DNA from: Larkinella rosea
GTDB taxonomy: Bacteria > Bacteroidota > Bacteroidia > Cytophagales > Spirosomataceae
NCBI RefSeq assembly: GCF_003858635.1
Contig: NZ_RQJO01000010.1
Coordinates: forward strand, 124,001 to 188,000
Reading direction: 5' to 3'
DNA length: 64,000 nt
This document shows, in pieces, positions 1-7,968 of this stretch. Position 1 is the first letter of the stretch, and each line of letters starts with the position of its first letter. The position numbers were made by a program, and so were the translations under genes. Below the pieces are notes generated by a model that was not told the origin of the DNA, made no database searches, and saw only the letters and a list, made by a program, of their open reading frames with translations.

Positions 1-2461
1 GCCCACAACGACCGGTACGTTCAGCCTGACGTATACCGCTGATGATAATCAGAATCTGGAGACAACGGTTGCAGTAACGCTTACGGTTTCGAGTACGGTT
101 ACGACACCCCCCTTAAGCCTGGCGGGCTATGATGGGTATTTATCAACCGTCAACTGCGACATATTTTCAGGCTGGGTTTGGCACCGGGACAAACCCAATC
201 TTGCGCTCACGGTCGAATTTCTGGACGGATCGAACATCGAAACGGCGCAACTCATCGATGTGACGCAGGCCGATATGTTTCGGCAGGATCTGAAAACCGC
301 CGGAAAAGGCAATGGCTATCACGGTTACGTCTTCTCCGTTCCTGCGCAACTAAAAGACAATCAGACCCATACCATCTGGGCGCGTGTGGCTGGTTCGGCC
401 TACGTTTTGCGACTGGCTCCGAAACCAATAAGCTGTACCGGTCCTGTGACGCCCACAAATCGTCCGCCCGTGGAGCCTTCCGTTGGCACTCTGACAGCTA
501 CGGTCGGGCAGCCATTTTCAACGACCCTGGCGCCTTTCACCGACCCCGACAACGATGCGTTGACCTACAGCCTGACCGGTACGGTTTCGGGTTTATCGTT
601 CAACGCAGCTACGCGGATTTTGAGTGGAACGCCCACCCAGGCCGGTTCATTCAGCCTGACCTATTCCGCAAATGATGGAAAAGTTACGGTTTCCACGACG
701 GTTCGGCTATCGGTGACGGCTCCCGCTCCTACCAACCAGCCGCCCGTTGCGCCTGCCATTGCTTCCCTGAGTGCAACAGTGGGACAATCTTTTTCGGCAA
801 CCCTGGCGGTTTTTACGGACGCCGATAACGATCCATTGACCTATAGCATGGCGGGAACCATTCCGGGATTAACATTCAACACCGCCAGCCGGGTACTGGC
901 AGGAACGCCCACCCAGGCCGGTTCGTTCAGCGTAACGTATTCTGCGAACGATGGGAAAACCACCGTTCCGACCACCGTTCGCATGTTGGTATCCACACCT
1001 GCTCCTACCAACCAGCCACCGGTAGCGCCATCGGTTGCGTCCCTGAGTGCAACCGTAGGGCAAGCTTTTACCACGACCCTGGCGGTTTTTACGGACGCCG
1101 ATAACGATCCATTGACCTATAGCATGGCGGGAACCATTCCGGGATTAACATTCAACACCGCCAGCCGGGTATTGGCAGGAACGCCCACCCAGGCCGGTTC
1201 ATTCAGCGTGACTTATTCGGCGAATGACGGCAAAGGAGCCGTTTCAACCACCGTTCGGATCACCATTGTCAGTCCGGCGCCGGTAAACCGTTCGCCCGTT
1301 GCACCCTCCATCGCCACGCTGAACGCAACCGTAGGTCAGGCCTTTACCACAACCTTAGCGGTTTTTACCGATGCCGATAACGATCCGCTGACGTATAGTT
1401 TAACGGGAACAATCCCCGGGTTATCGTTTAATACCGCCAGCCGGGTATTGAATGGCACGCCTACGCAGGCCGGTTCCTTCAGTGTAACCTATTCGGCGAA
1501 TGACGGTAAAGGAGCCGTTTCGACCGTTGTTCGCATGACGGTTGCCAGTGCGCCACCCGCCAATAAAGCACCGGTGGCCCCATCCATTGCGTCGCTGACG
1601 GCTACGGTTGGGAAAGCATTTACAACCACCCTGACGGCTTTCAACGATCCCGAAAATGGTGCGTTGACGCATACGGTTACCGGACTTCCAGCCTGGCTAA
1701 GTTTTACCGCCGGCACCAGGGTGTTGAGCGGCACACCCAGTTCGACGGGGACTCACACGCTGACGTATTCAGCAACGGATAATAAGAATGCGAAAACGGA
1801 TTTGACATTGACGTTGACGGTCAACCCGGTTCCGATCACCGGGAGTTTTGAAGGGTATCTGGATGTGGTCAATTGCTCCAGTTTTTCCGGCTGGGTCTGG
1901 GATCGGGATAAACCGAATCTATCACTTCCCGTTGAATTTCTCGAAGGCACAACGCTGGCGGCCGCCAAATTGGTTGGAACGACCAACGCGGATATATTCC
2001 GGCAGGATTTGAAAAATGCCGGGAAAGGCAACGGAGCACACGGCTATATTTATTACGTACCCCAAAGTTTAAAAACCAGTCAGCAAAAAACGATCTGGGG
2101 GCGCGTTCAAGGCAGTAGTTTTATTCTGACCTGGTCGCCTAAAACCATCAACTGCACGCCCAATCAGCAGCGAATGGGGACATCCGAATCCGCTGATGAA
2201 GCATCGCTTATTCCGTTATCGCTAACTCCCAATCCGACAACCGGTCTGGTTACCGCCCGATTCCAGTTAGCCGAAAACGAAAAAGCCCGGTTGCGGGTCA
2301 CCGACCTGCTCGGCCGAACCCTGCACCAACGGGATGTTCTGGGAACCGGTCAGCCGCAGGAAGAAACCATTGATATCAGCCAAAATACACCCGGTGTGCA
2401 TTTCATTCACCTCAAAACGGATCTCAAAACCCAGAGTGGCCGGGTTCTTTTAACGCGTTGA
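1..2461 (+). CDS. Secreted repeat protein with putative-Ig (He_PIG) repeats and T9SS C-terminal domain, 5' partial
   Basis: The open frame enters from the left edge (first full codon at base 2) and ends with TGA at 2459-2461. From left to right it reads: the end of one Ig-like repeat, a domain containing VNCDIFSGWVW (about 127-440), five Ig-like repeats of the He_PIG type (about 463-1830, each with LSGTPTQAGSFS-like and YSANDGK-like motifs), a second copy of the VNC-x-FSGWVWDRDKPN domain (about 1852-2160), and a C-terminal sorting domain starting near 2210 with the PNPTTG motif and the glycine-rich turn typical of type IX secretion substrates. It is therefore probably exported and cell-surface attached or released. 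An adhesin or carbohydrate-binding role is inference. The true start lies outside the window. Confidence 0.85.
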   Translation, partial: PTTTGTFSLTYTADDNQNLETTVAVTLTVSSTVTTPPLSLAGYDGYLSTVNCDIFSGWVWHRDKPNLALTVEFLDGSNIETAQLIDVTQADMFRQDLKTAGKGNGYHGYVFSVPAQLKDNQTHTIWARVAGSAYVLRLAPKPISCTGPVTPTNRPPVEPSVGTLTATVGQPFSTTLAPFTDPDNDALTYSLTGTVSGLSFNAATRILSGTPTQAGSFSLTYSANDGKVTVSTTVRLSVTAPAPTNQPPVAPAIASLSATVGQSFSATLAVFTDADNDPLTYSMAGTIPGLTFNTASRVLAGTPTQAGSFSVTYSANDGKTTVPTTVRMLVSTPAPTNQPPVAPSVASLSATVGQAFTTTLAVFTDADNDPLTYSMAGTIPGLTFNTASRVLAGTPTQAGSFSVTYSANDGKGAVSTTVRITIVSPAPVNRSPVAPSIATLNATVGQAFTTTLAVFTDADNDPLTYSLTGTIPGLSFNTASRVLNGTPTQAGSFSVTYSANDGKGAVSTVVRMTVASAPPANKAPVAPSIASLTATVGKAFTTTLTAFNDPENGALTHTVTGLPAWLSFTAGTRVLSGTPSSTGTHTLTYSATDNKNAKTDLTLTLTVNPVPITGSFEGYLDVVNCSSFSGWVWDRDKPNLSLPVEFLEGTTLAAAKLVGTTNADIFRQDLKNAGKGNGAHGYIYYVPQSLKTSQQKTIWGRVQGSSFILTWSPKTINCTPNQQRMGTSESADEASLIPLSLTPNPTTGLVTARFQLAENEKARLRVTDLLGRTLHQRDVLGTGQPQEETIDISQNTPGVHFIHLKTDLKTQSGRVLLTR
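463..1830 (+). repeat. Tandem ~276-bp coding repeats (He_PIG units)
   Basis: Five head-to-tail repeats code for about 92 residues each. Units two and three are almost identical at the DNA level: bases 801-932 match 1077-1208 (offset 276) with only about two differences. The outer units have diverged more, which points to recent duplication or gene conversion in the middle of the array. Confidence 0.85.
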
Positions 2462-2662
2462 CAAACCGGCGCCGGCGTATCCAATCGACGCGCCGGTACC
2501 CGGTTCTGTATCATTCCCATCGAGCCCGCCATCGGGCTCGAGCGAATCTGTTTCATCTTCTTTGGGTGAATCGGCGGGATTGGCTAGTTCCGGTTTGGTC
2601 TCCAGACCGATGGCGTCCCGATGTTCCTCCGTTTCCGGCAATGTCGGCTCCTGATTTTTCAT
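2450..2662 (-). CDS. Small acidic, low-complexity hypothetical protein
   Basis: A 70-residue frame starts at ATG 2662-2660 and runs convergent to the T9SS gene, overlapping its last 12 bases. The product is rich in Glu, Asp, Pro and Gly, has no signal peptide or membrane segment, and ends in a Gly/Ala-rich tail with DGNDTEPGTGASIGYAG. It looks intrinsically disordered. A perfect 8-bp inverted repeat (2525-2544 region, CGAGCCCG/CGGGCTCG) lies inside the frame. I do not recognise a family. The frame could be fortuitous, but its composition is unlike a shadow frame and its stop sits neatly at the end of the neighbour. Confidence 0.45.
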   Translation of the reverse strand: MKNQEPTLPETEEHRDAIGLETKPELANPADSPKEDETDSLEPDGGLDGNDTEPGTGASIGYAGAGLSTR

Positions 2663-2891
2663 GAATGCGTTTAATCGTGTGTTCAATCAGTAACCGTTCC
2701 CTTATCGGAATGTTTCAGGGAACCGTTTTCATTTCAATCCGAACTCCCTCCCTATCTTTCGGATTGAACCGCCCGGTTTGCTAGGCCATTGGTCGAAAAC
2801 CTGTGGTGATTTCGCGCCCGAATTTTATTTTTCTACTGCGTTCAGGGCTCGATTCTGAAACCTCCGCCCCGCGTCAGTCGTTATAGTAGGT

Positions 2892-3824
2892 ATGAAGTTA
2901 TTTTTGCGTGTCCTACGTTGGGCTTTGATCGTTATCATTGTCGTCTTTGCCGGATTACTGACTGCCGCCCATTGGGTCGAATCGCGGGACAGTGACGAAG
3001 AAATTGCGGAAAGTTTTCGGAATGAACGGGTGAAAGCCGTTGTTCACCGGTATAAAGTGGCCGACCGAACCATCCGGTACATTGAAACGGACGAACCCGG
3101 CCAGGATTCATTGCCCGTGGTTTTGTTTGTGCACGGCGCCCCCAGTTCTTCTTCGTTCTTTATGAAGTTTTTCAAGGATACGACGCTCGTCAACCACGCG
3201 CATCTGGTAGCGGTGGATCGGCCAGGCTACGGTTATTCCGATTTTGGCCGGGTGGAAACCTCGATCGTTAAACAGGCTCAACTCCTTCAGCCGCTGATGG
3301 ATCATTACCGAAAAGCGTCGTATTTCATGTTGGTTGGGTCGTCGTACGGCGGTTCGGTGGCGGCACGGCTGGCAATGAACAATCCAAATCTGGTCGATCA
3401 GGTGGTTTTCGTCTCCTCCGCCCTCGGGCCGGGACTGGAGCGGACCTACCCCATTAGTTATTTCATTGACAAACCGCCATTACGCTGGCTGATTCCGCGT
3501 TTGCTGCTTCTTGCCAATGACGAAAAATTGGCGCATCGCCAGGCCCTGACCGAAATTCTGCCTGATTGGAACAAAATCAAAGCCGGCGTTACGTTTCTGC
3601 ACGGCCAGCGCGACGACCTGGTTTTTCCGACCAATGTGGCCTTTGGCCGTTCGCATTTGATTAACGCCCAATCCAGGGAATATCTGTTACCGGAAAACCG
3701 CCATGACATTGTGTTCAACAAGCGGGAATACATGACGCAGATCATTGTCAATATTCTGAATGCCTACGCCGATTCAGTAAAACCGGAAAACCCGCCTAAA
3801 ATTCTGATGACGGCCAACCACTGA
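2892..3824 (+). CDS. Alpha/beta hydrolase, membrane-anchored
   Basis: 310 residues. An N-terminal hydrophobic segment (about residues 8-26) should anchor the protein in the inner membrane or act as an uncleaved signal. The hydrolase fold follows: oxyanion HGAP near 81-84, nucleophile elbow GSSYG with Ser151, acid Asp241 in GQRDD, and catalytic His271 in NRHD. The triad is complete, so it should be an active esterase or related hydrolase; the substrate cannot be told. The stop is one base before the ATG of the GH130 gene, so the two are probably translated from one message. Confidence 0.85.
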   Translation: MKLFLRVLRWALIVIIVVFAGLLTAAHWVESRDSDEEIAESFRNERVKAVVHRYKVADRTIRYIETDEPGQDSLPVVLFVHGAPSSSSFFMKFFKDTTLVNHAHLVAVDRPGYGYSDFGRVETSIVKQAQLLQPLMDHYRKASYFMLVGSSYGGSVAARLAMNNPNLVDQVVFVSSALGPGLERTYPISYFIDKPPLRWLIPRLLLLANDEKLAHRQALTEILPDWNKIKAGVTFLHGQRDDLVFPTNVAFGRSHLINAQSREYLLPENRHDIVFNKREYMTQIIVNILNAYADSVKPENPPKILMTANH

Positions 3825-3825
3825 T

Positions 3826-4854
3826 ATGAAAATGTACCAGCTCCGCCGACTTTCGGATCACCCGGTTATCACAGCCGCCGATGTAAAACCATCGCATCCG
3901 CAGTTTCAGGTGATGGGTGCGTTCAACCCCGCAGCCTGCCGGTTTGGCGATGAAATTCTGTTGTTGCTGCGGGTGGCTGAAGCCGTCGATACCCTGCCTG
4001 GAAAGATCCAGGTGCCGATCGTGCAGCAACTGGATGGCCAGTTTCAGCTGGTTATTAAAACGTTCCCGGAACCGGAAGGCGACTACGATCCGCGCGTGGT
4101 GCAAATCGGCGATCAGGTGTATTTAACCTCGCTGAGTCATTTGCGGCTGGCGCGAAGTCGGGATGGTATTCATTTTACGGTCGACCCCAACCCATTTATT
4201 TTTCCGGAACGGGCCGATGAATCGTTTGGCGTGGAAGACGCCCGGATCACATTTCTCGACAATCAATACTGGATTACGTACACGGCAGTTTCGGAAAATG
4301 GACCCGGCGTTGGACTAATCGTTACGAAAGACTTTGTGACCTTCGAACGGAAGGGAATGATTCTTGCGCCACCCAACAAAGACGCCTGTCTGTTTCCCCA
4401 GAAAATCAACGGGTTTTATTACCTGCTGCACCGACCGATGGTGTCGGACATCGGAAAGCCGTCGGTTTGGCTCGCCCGGTCGCCGGACGGTATTCACTGG
4501 GGTGACCACCGGTTTTTGTTCGGAGCCACCGGAACGCCCTGGGAACATCTGAAAATTGGCGTCGGTCCCGAACCCCTCCTGACCGACGAAGGCTGGCTGG
4601 TCTGTTACCACGGCGCCAGTGTCGATCACGCCTATTCGCTGGCCCTCGCCCTCCTCGACCGCGACGATCCAACCCAATTGCTCGATCGGTCCACGGAACC
4701 GTTGCTGGTCCCCGAACTCGAGTGGGAGAAAACCGGTTTTTTTCCGAATGTTGTGTTCACCAACGGCTGGGTTCGGATGCCCGATGGCCGGATTCTGGTC
4801 TATTACGGAGCTGCCGATTATTGCGTGGGTGTCGCGGAGTTAGTGCAGACGTAA
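3826..4854 (+). CDS. GH130-family glycoside phosphorylase/hydrolase
   Basis: 342 residues, cytoplasmic (no signal). The sequence follows the five-bladed beta-propeller GH130 pattern: an early FNPAACRFGDEILLLLRVAE-type strand near residues 29-48, DYDPRV near 86-91, and the hallmark GVEDARI near 139-145, followed by late strands with GAADYCVGVA. GH130 enzymes phosphorolyse or hydrolyse beta-mannosides, often beta-1,4- or beta-1,2-mannooligosaccharides or mannosyl-GlcNAc; which linkage applies here is not visible. ATG 3826 comes one base after the stop of the alpha/beta hydrolase, so the pair is likely an operon for breaking down a mannose-containing, possibly acylated, glycan (inference). Confidence 0.85.
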   Translation: MKMYQLRRLSDHPVITAADVKPSHPQFQVMGAFNPAACRFGDEILLLLRVAEAVDTLPGKIQVPIVQQLDGQFQLVIKTFPEPEGDYDPRVVQIGDQVYLTSLSHLRLARSRDGIHFTVDPNPFIFPERADESFGVEDARITFLDNQYWITYTAVSENGPGVGLIVTKDFVTFERKGMILAPPNKDACLFPQKINGFYYLLHRPMVSDIGKPSVWLARSPDGIHWGDHRFLFGATGTPWEHLKIGVGPEPLLTDEGWLVCYHGASVDHAYSLALALLDRDDPTQLLDRSTEPLLVPELEWEKTGFFPNVVFTNGWVRMPDGRILVYYGAADYCVGVAELVQT

Positions 4855-5020
4855 CCGATCGATTCACTAAAAAACAGGAGGCCAATTTGAAGGCTATAGG
4901 AAAACCTATAATCTCAAAATACCGGTTTTCTCAATCCAAAAACAGGGTATTCCCGAATTTACGGGCGTCGCGTTTTGGCGGCACTTTGTATCGTTCAATC
5001 AAACCAACACGATACGAAAA

Positions 5021-5272
5021 ATGACATCTGTTTTCGCTCCTCAATCTTCTGCTACCGCCCAGATGCTACCGCTCAGTCCAGCGGACAAAATGATGCTCTA
5101 CAACCAAAAGAAGATTTTCAATTTTATCTTCTCAGGAATAGCGCTCGTTCTGGCTGGATTTATGGTCTTTCAGGCCATTTCTCTAGACAGCTCCATTGGT
5201 AGCGCCTTTCTCATTCCGGGACCGTCGTTGCTGGTAATGTGCTGCCGTTATTCCTTTTTTATTAATAAATGA
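5021..5272 (+). CDS. Small hypothetical membrane protein
   Basis: 83 residues with a polar N-terminus, a lysine patch (YNQKK) and a strongly hydrophobic helix near residues 33-52, then a second shorter apolar stretch near 58-75. I do not recognise a family. It is followed after 265 bp by another small membrane protein on the same strand. Codon use is acceptable but the gene is short and stands alone, so it may not be expressed. Confidence 0.45.
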   Translation: MTSVFAPQSSATAQMLPLSPADKMMLYNQKKIFNFIFSGIALVLAGFMVFQAISLDSSIGSAFLIPGPSLLVMCCRYSFFINK

Positions 5273-5537
5273 AATGACCGCCATGTGTGGATAATTGTCC
5301 TTATTTCAATAAAACCGTTCCTTTTTTATACGTTTTGAAAAGGTCAAGAATGGCGTACTTTTTTTTCTTCGAAAAGGGTGATGTTCTTGAAAAGAATGTC
5401 CTTCATTGATCTGTTCTACAAGTCCATTGCTATTTCCGACTGGCAGTCAACGTTTTGTTGTCGTTACTTTTTGTCCGGAATTTCGTCCAATTTACGGTTT
5501 ACAAGTTAAATTTTTCGTACTCAAAAACTACTCCTGA

Positions 5538-5849
5538 ATGATGTTTCCCTTTATTATTCTGGCACTCGTTGGCGCTTTTCTAGTACTGCTTGGATGGATT
5601 ATCTGGAAATTCAAAATAGCTCGGGCAATTGCTGGTTACGATGAAACCAAAATTATTGATCCGGATGGTTTTGCCCGGTGGAACGGGAAATGCCTAATGG
5701 GTTCTGGTATTGTCTCCTGGCTATTCGGAGCGATAAGTCTTCTGTTTCAGTCTAAAAACTCAGAAACGATTCTTTTTTTACTATTCATGTTCCTGATGAT
5801 GACCACTGCTGCTGTTACCGTGGCCGGATCACAGCGCTATCACAAGTGA
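5538..5849 (+). CDS. Small three-helix membrane protein, DUF3784-like
   Basis: 103 residues: hydrophobic helix 3-22, a cytosolic loop with AGYDETKIIDPDGFARWNGK, then two more hydrophobic helices (about 55-72 and 78-97). The helix, AGY-containing loop and two further helices recall DUF3784 membrane proteins of Firmicutes and Bacteroidota, function unknown. The start could equally be the second Met (5541). It converges on the MFS gene with only seven bases between stops. Confidence 0.6.
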   Translation: MMFPFIILALVGAFLVLLGWIIWKFKIARAIAGYDETKIIDPDGFARWNGKCLMGSGIVSWLFGAISLLFQSKNSETILFLLFMFLMMTTAAVTVAGSQRYHK

Positions 5850-5856
5850 TCAGTTA

Positions 5857-7122
5857 TTACACATTATAAGAAGGCGCCTTTTTGGCCGCTTCAGCGGCCT
5901 GTTTCCGCGTAACGTATTGATTAATTGAATACATCATCACAATGGTGATGGCCGTTGTTCCAGCTACGATATAACCCAGTGTATCATAGTGTTCCAATTT
6001 GCCGCCCTTGGCCTGCACCACAATCAGCCCGGCAATCATTGAAGCAATACCGCCCGAAATTTGCTGAACCGACGAGTTGATCCCCATGTACGCACCCCGG
6101 TCCTGCGGGTCGGGGACGCCCGATACCAGCGCCGATGACGACACCATCCGCGCCGAAATACCGGCAAACAGCAATACGTTGATGATCATGATTTCCCAAA
6201 GCGGAGTAATCTCCAGGTGGCAATAGACAATCGTTACGATAATACCCCAGATCGATGCGTAGAAAAACAGTGGAAACTTGCCGATTTTATCACTCAGTTT
6301 TCCGGCCAGCGGCCCGATAATGATGGCTGAAATGCCGGTTACCATGTAAATCAGCGGCAGTTGTTCCTGCGAAATTCCCAGGTTATAAATGGCAAAGGCA
6401 CTACCAAACGGCATCATCATAAAACCGCCCGTCGCCAGCAAAACCGTGCTGGCAAAACCGCGCAGGTAACTCGTCTGCGAAACCGTATGCAGCAAATGCT
6501 GAAACGGATTCCGGTCCGATTTGAGGTTCAGGTGGGCCGTTACCGGTTTCATATACAGGGCAATGGCGAGGCCAACGACGACGCTGACGCCCACAATCAG
6601 GAGAAAGGGCGCGTGCCAGCCGAGGTTATTGGCCAGGTATAATCCCACCGGAATTCCCAAAACCTGGCTACCGGCAAACGCCGACTGGATAACGCCCATG
6701 ACCCGGCCGCGCACCTGAAACGCAAACAAATCGGTGACAATGGCAAAGCCAATCGACCCGATGACCCCACCAAAAATTCCTGTAACGATGCGGGCGATGA
6801 GCAGGAAATGGTAGTCGGGGGCAATCCCGCACAGGAGCGTTCCAAGCACAAAACCGCTGTAAAAAAACAGCAACAGTTTCTTGCGGTCGTAGCGGTCGGC
6901 AAAACCAGCCGTCAGCAAACCCGCAATTCCGGCGCTGAAAGCGTAGGCCGACACCACCCAGCCGAACTGGGCCGTCGTGATGTTAAGTTCGGTCAACAAT
7001 TGGGCGCCCAGTGGCGAGAGCACCATGAAATCCAGAATGACCGTAAACTGGATAAAAGCCAGCATTCCGATGATGGCCTTTTCGTAGGATGTAAAAACAG
7101 TTTTGGGTTCGGCGGCTTGCAT
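5857..7122 (-). CDS. MFS transporter
   Basis: Major facilitator superfamily permease with about twelve transmembrane helices. The loop 2-3 motif GFADRYDRKK and the later GKLSDKIGK motif are present. The frame extends 28 codons upstream to 7206, but the extra stretch is basic and not MFS-like; the Met at 7122-7120 gives a 421-codon protein of normal length that begins just before TM1, so I use it. It lies 114 bp downstream of the tetR gene on the same strand, which suggests a drug or metabolite exporter controlled by that regulator (inference). The substrate is unknown. Confidence 0.88.
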   Translation of the reverse strand: MQAAEPKTVFTSYEKAIIGMLAFIQFTVILDFMVLSPLGAQLLTELNITTAQFGWVVSAYAFSAGIAGLLTAGFADRYDRKKLLLFFYSGFVLGTLLCGIAPDYHFLLIARIVTGIFGGVIGSIGFAIVTDLFAFQVRGRVMGVIQSAFAGSQVLGIPVGLYLANNLGWHAPFLLIVGVSVVVGLAIALYMKPVTAHLNLKSDRNPFQHLLHTVSQTSYLRGFASTVLLATGGFMMMPFGSAFAIYNLGISQEQLPLIYMVTGISAIIIGPLAGKLSDKIGKFPLFFYASIWGIIVTIVYCHLEITPLWEIMIINVLLFAGISARMVSSSALVSGVPDPQDRGAYMGINSSVQQISGGIASMIAGLIVVQAKGGKLEHYDTLGYIVAGTTAITIVMMYSINQYVTRKQAAEAAKKAPSYNV

Positions 7123-7236
7123 AGGTTTTTCTTTCGGCAGTAATATAATAGGACGACTTAAAATCGGGATTAAAATCCGCTCCGGTTTTCGTTTTCGGGC
7201 CGACAACTGACTTCGCTCACTATTTTCTTGAAAAAA

Positions 7237-7830
7237 TTAAGGTTTCAGTGCTTTCAACACCAGGCTCAGGGTTTGCTCCAGTACCTTTTCGTCCAGGACG
7301 AATTTGCCCCAGCCCGGCATTCCCTGCTCCGACTGCTGAAATTTAATCAGCTGATACAACGGTGCATACGCTACCGACCAATATACCTCAACCGGCAGCT
7401 TCACGAGTTCATTGCGCTGGATGGCATTCATCACGAAGACTTTCATCGCGACCGAAAACGGGTTTTGAGCATCGGTCTGAAACTTTTCGTGAAAGGGCGA
7501 ATGGCGCATCTGTTCCATAAAATGCATCCGAAGCGGATATTTCATGCAGTAATTGGCCCGGTTCATCCATTGCACCCGCAACCCTTCGTCAAAATGCATG
7601 GCCGGGTCAAATCCCCGGAGCGTTTCCTGGCTCATCATCTGCATCTCTTCGTAATAAATCTGCCGGATCAGGTCCTCGCGGTCTTTGAAATAGATGTAGA
7701 TCGTGGCCGGCGAAACCCCCGCAGCCTTCGCCAGTTTCTGCATGCTCAGCCCGTCGAAGCCCTCCCGGACGATCATTTTCATCGCCTGCTCCCGAATCGC
7801 CTGTTCTTTTGTTTCGTCGCGTAATCTCAT
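7237..7830 (-). CDS. TetR/AcrR-family transcriptional regulator
   Basis: 197 residues. The N-terminal helix-turn-helix carries LAKAAGVSPATIYIYFKDR near residues 32-50, the TetR signature. The C-terminal two thirds form the ligand-binding domain. The start is the first ATG, and the upstream region 7846-7884 holds an inverted repeat suited to a TetR dimer. The gene precedes the MFS transporter on the same strand, so it probably represses itself and the pump until an inducer binds (inference from organisation). Confidence 0.9.
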   Translation of the reverse strand: MRLRDETKEQAIREQAMKMIVREGFDGLSMQKLAKAAGVSPATIYIYFKDREDLIRQIYYEEMQMMSQETLRGFDPAMHFDEGLRVQWMNRANYCMKYPLRMHFMEQMRHSPFHEKFQTDAQNPFSVAMKVFVMNAIQRNELVKLPVEVYWSVAYAPLYQLIKFQQSEQGMPGWGKFVLDEKVLEQTLSLVLKALKP

Positions 7831-7845
7831 AGCGGGATCAAAAAT

Positions 7846-7884
7846 AAACGAACGTTCTTTTATTTAAAAATTATTTGTTCGTTT
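7846..7884. promoter_or_regulatory. Candidate TetR operator
   Basis: Inverted repeat AAACGAAC (7846-7853) / GTTCGTTT (7877-7884). The left arm also contains the short perfect palindrome GAACGTTC (7850-7857). It lies 16-54 bp upstream of the tetR start, where an autoregulating TetR repressor would bind. Confidence 0.55.
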
Positions 7885-7917
7885 TTATTAATAGCCCAAC
7901 GGCTGATGCCAACGTAA

Positions 7918-7945
7918 TTTGTTAGCTAGTTTTTGCGTAATTTAG
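7918..7945 (+). promoter_or_regulatory. Possible promoter of the S9 peptidase gene
   Basis: TTTG at 7918-7921 and TAATTTAG at 7938-7945 resemble the Bacteroidota -33 (TTTG) and -7 (TAnnTTTG) boxes. The spacing is somewhat short and the -7 box has one mismatch. It is 23 bp upstream of the ATG. Confidence 0.3.
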
Positions 7946-7968
7946 TAGACCGTTAACCCACTTGAATT

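Noticed and set aside
2525-2544. 8-bp inverted repeat as terminator of the T9SS gene
   Set aside because: No T-run follows and it lies inside the small minus-strand frame.
5414-5420. TTCTACA heptamer upstream of the DUF3784-like gene
   Set aside because: No sigma-54-like site follows at the right distance; TGGCAGTCAACG at 5441 lacks the -12 C. Treated as background.
7228-7824. 198-codon frame antisense to tetR
   Set aside because: Lies exactly opposite the TetR gene, whose helix-turn-helix is unmistakable.
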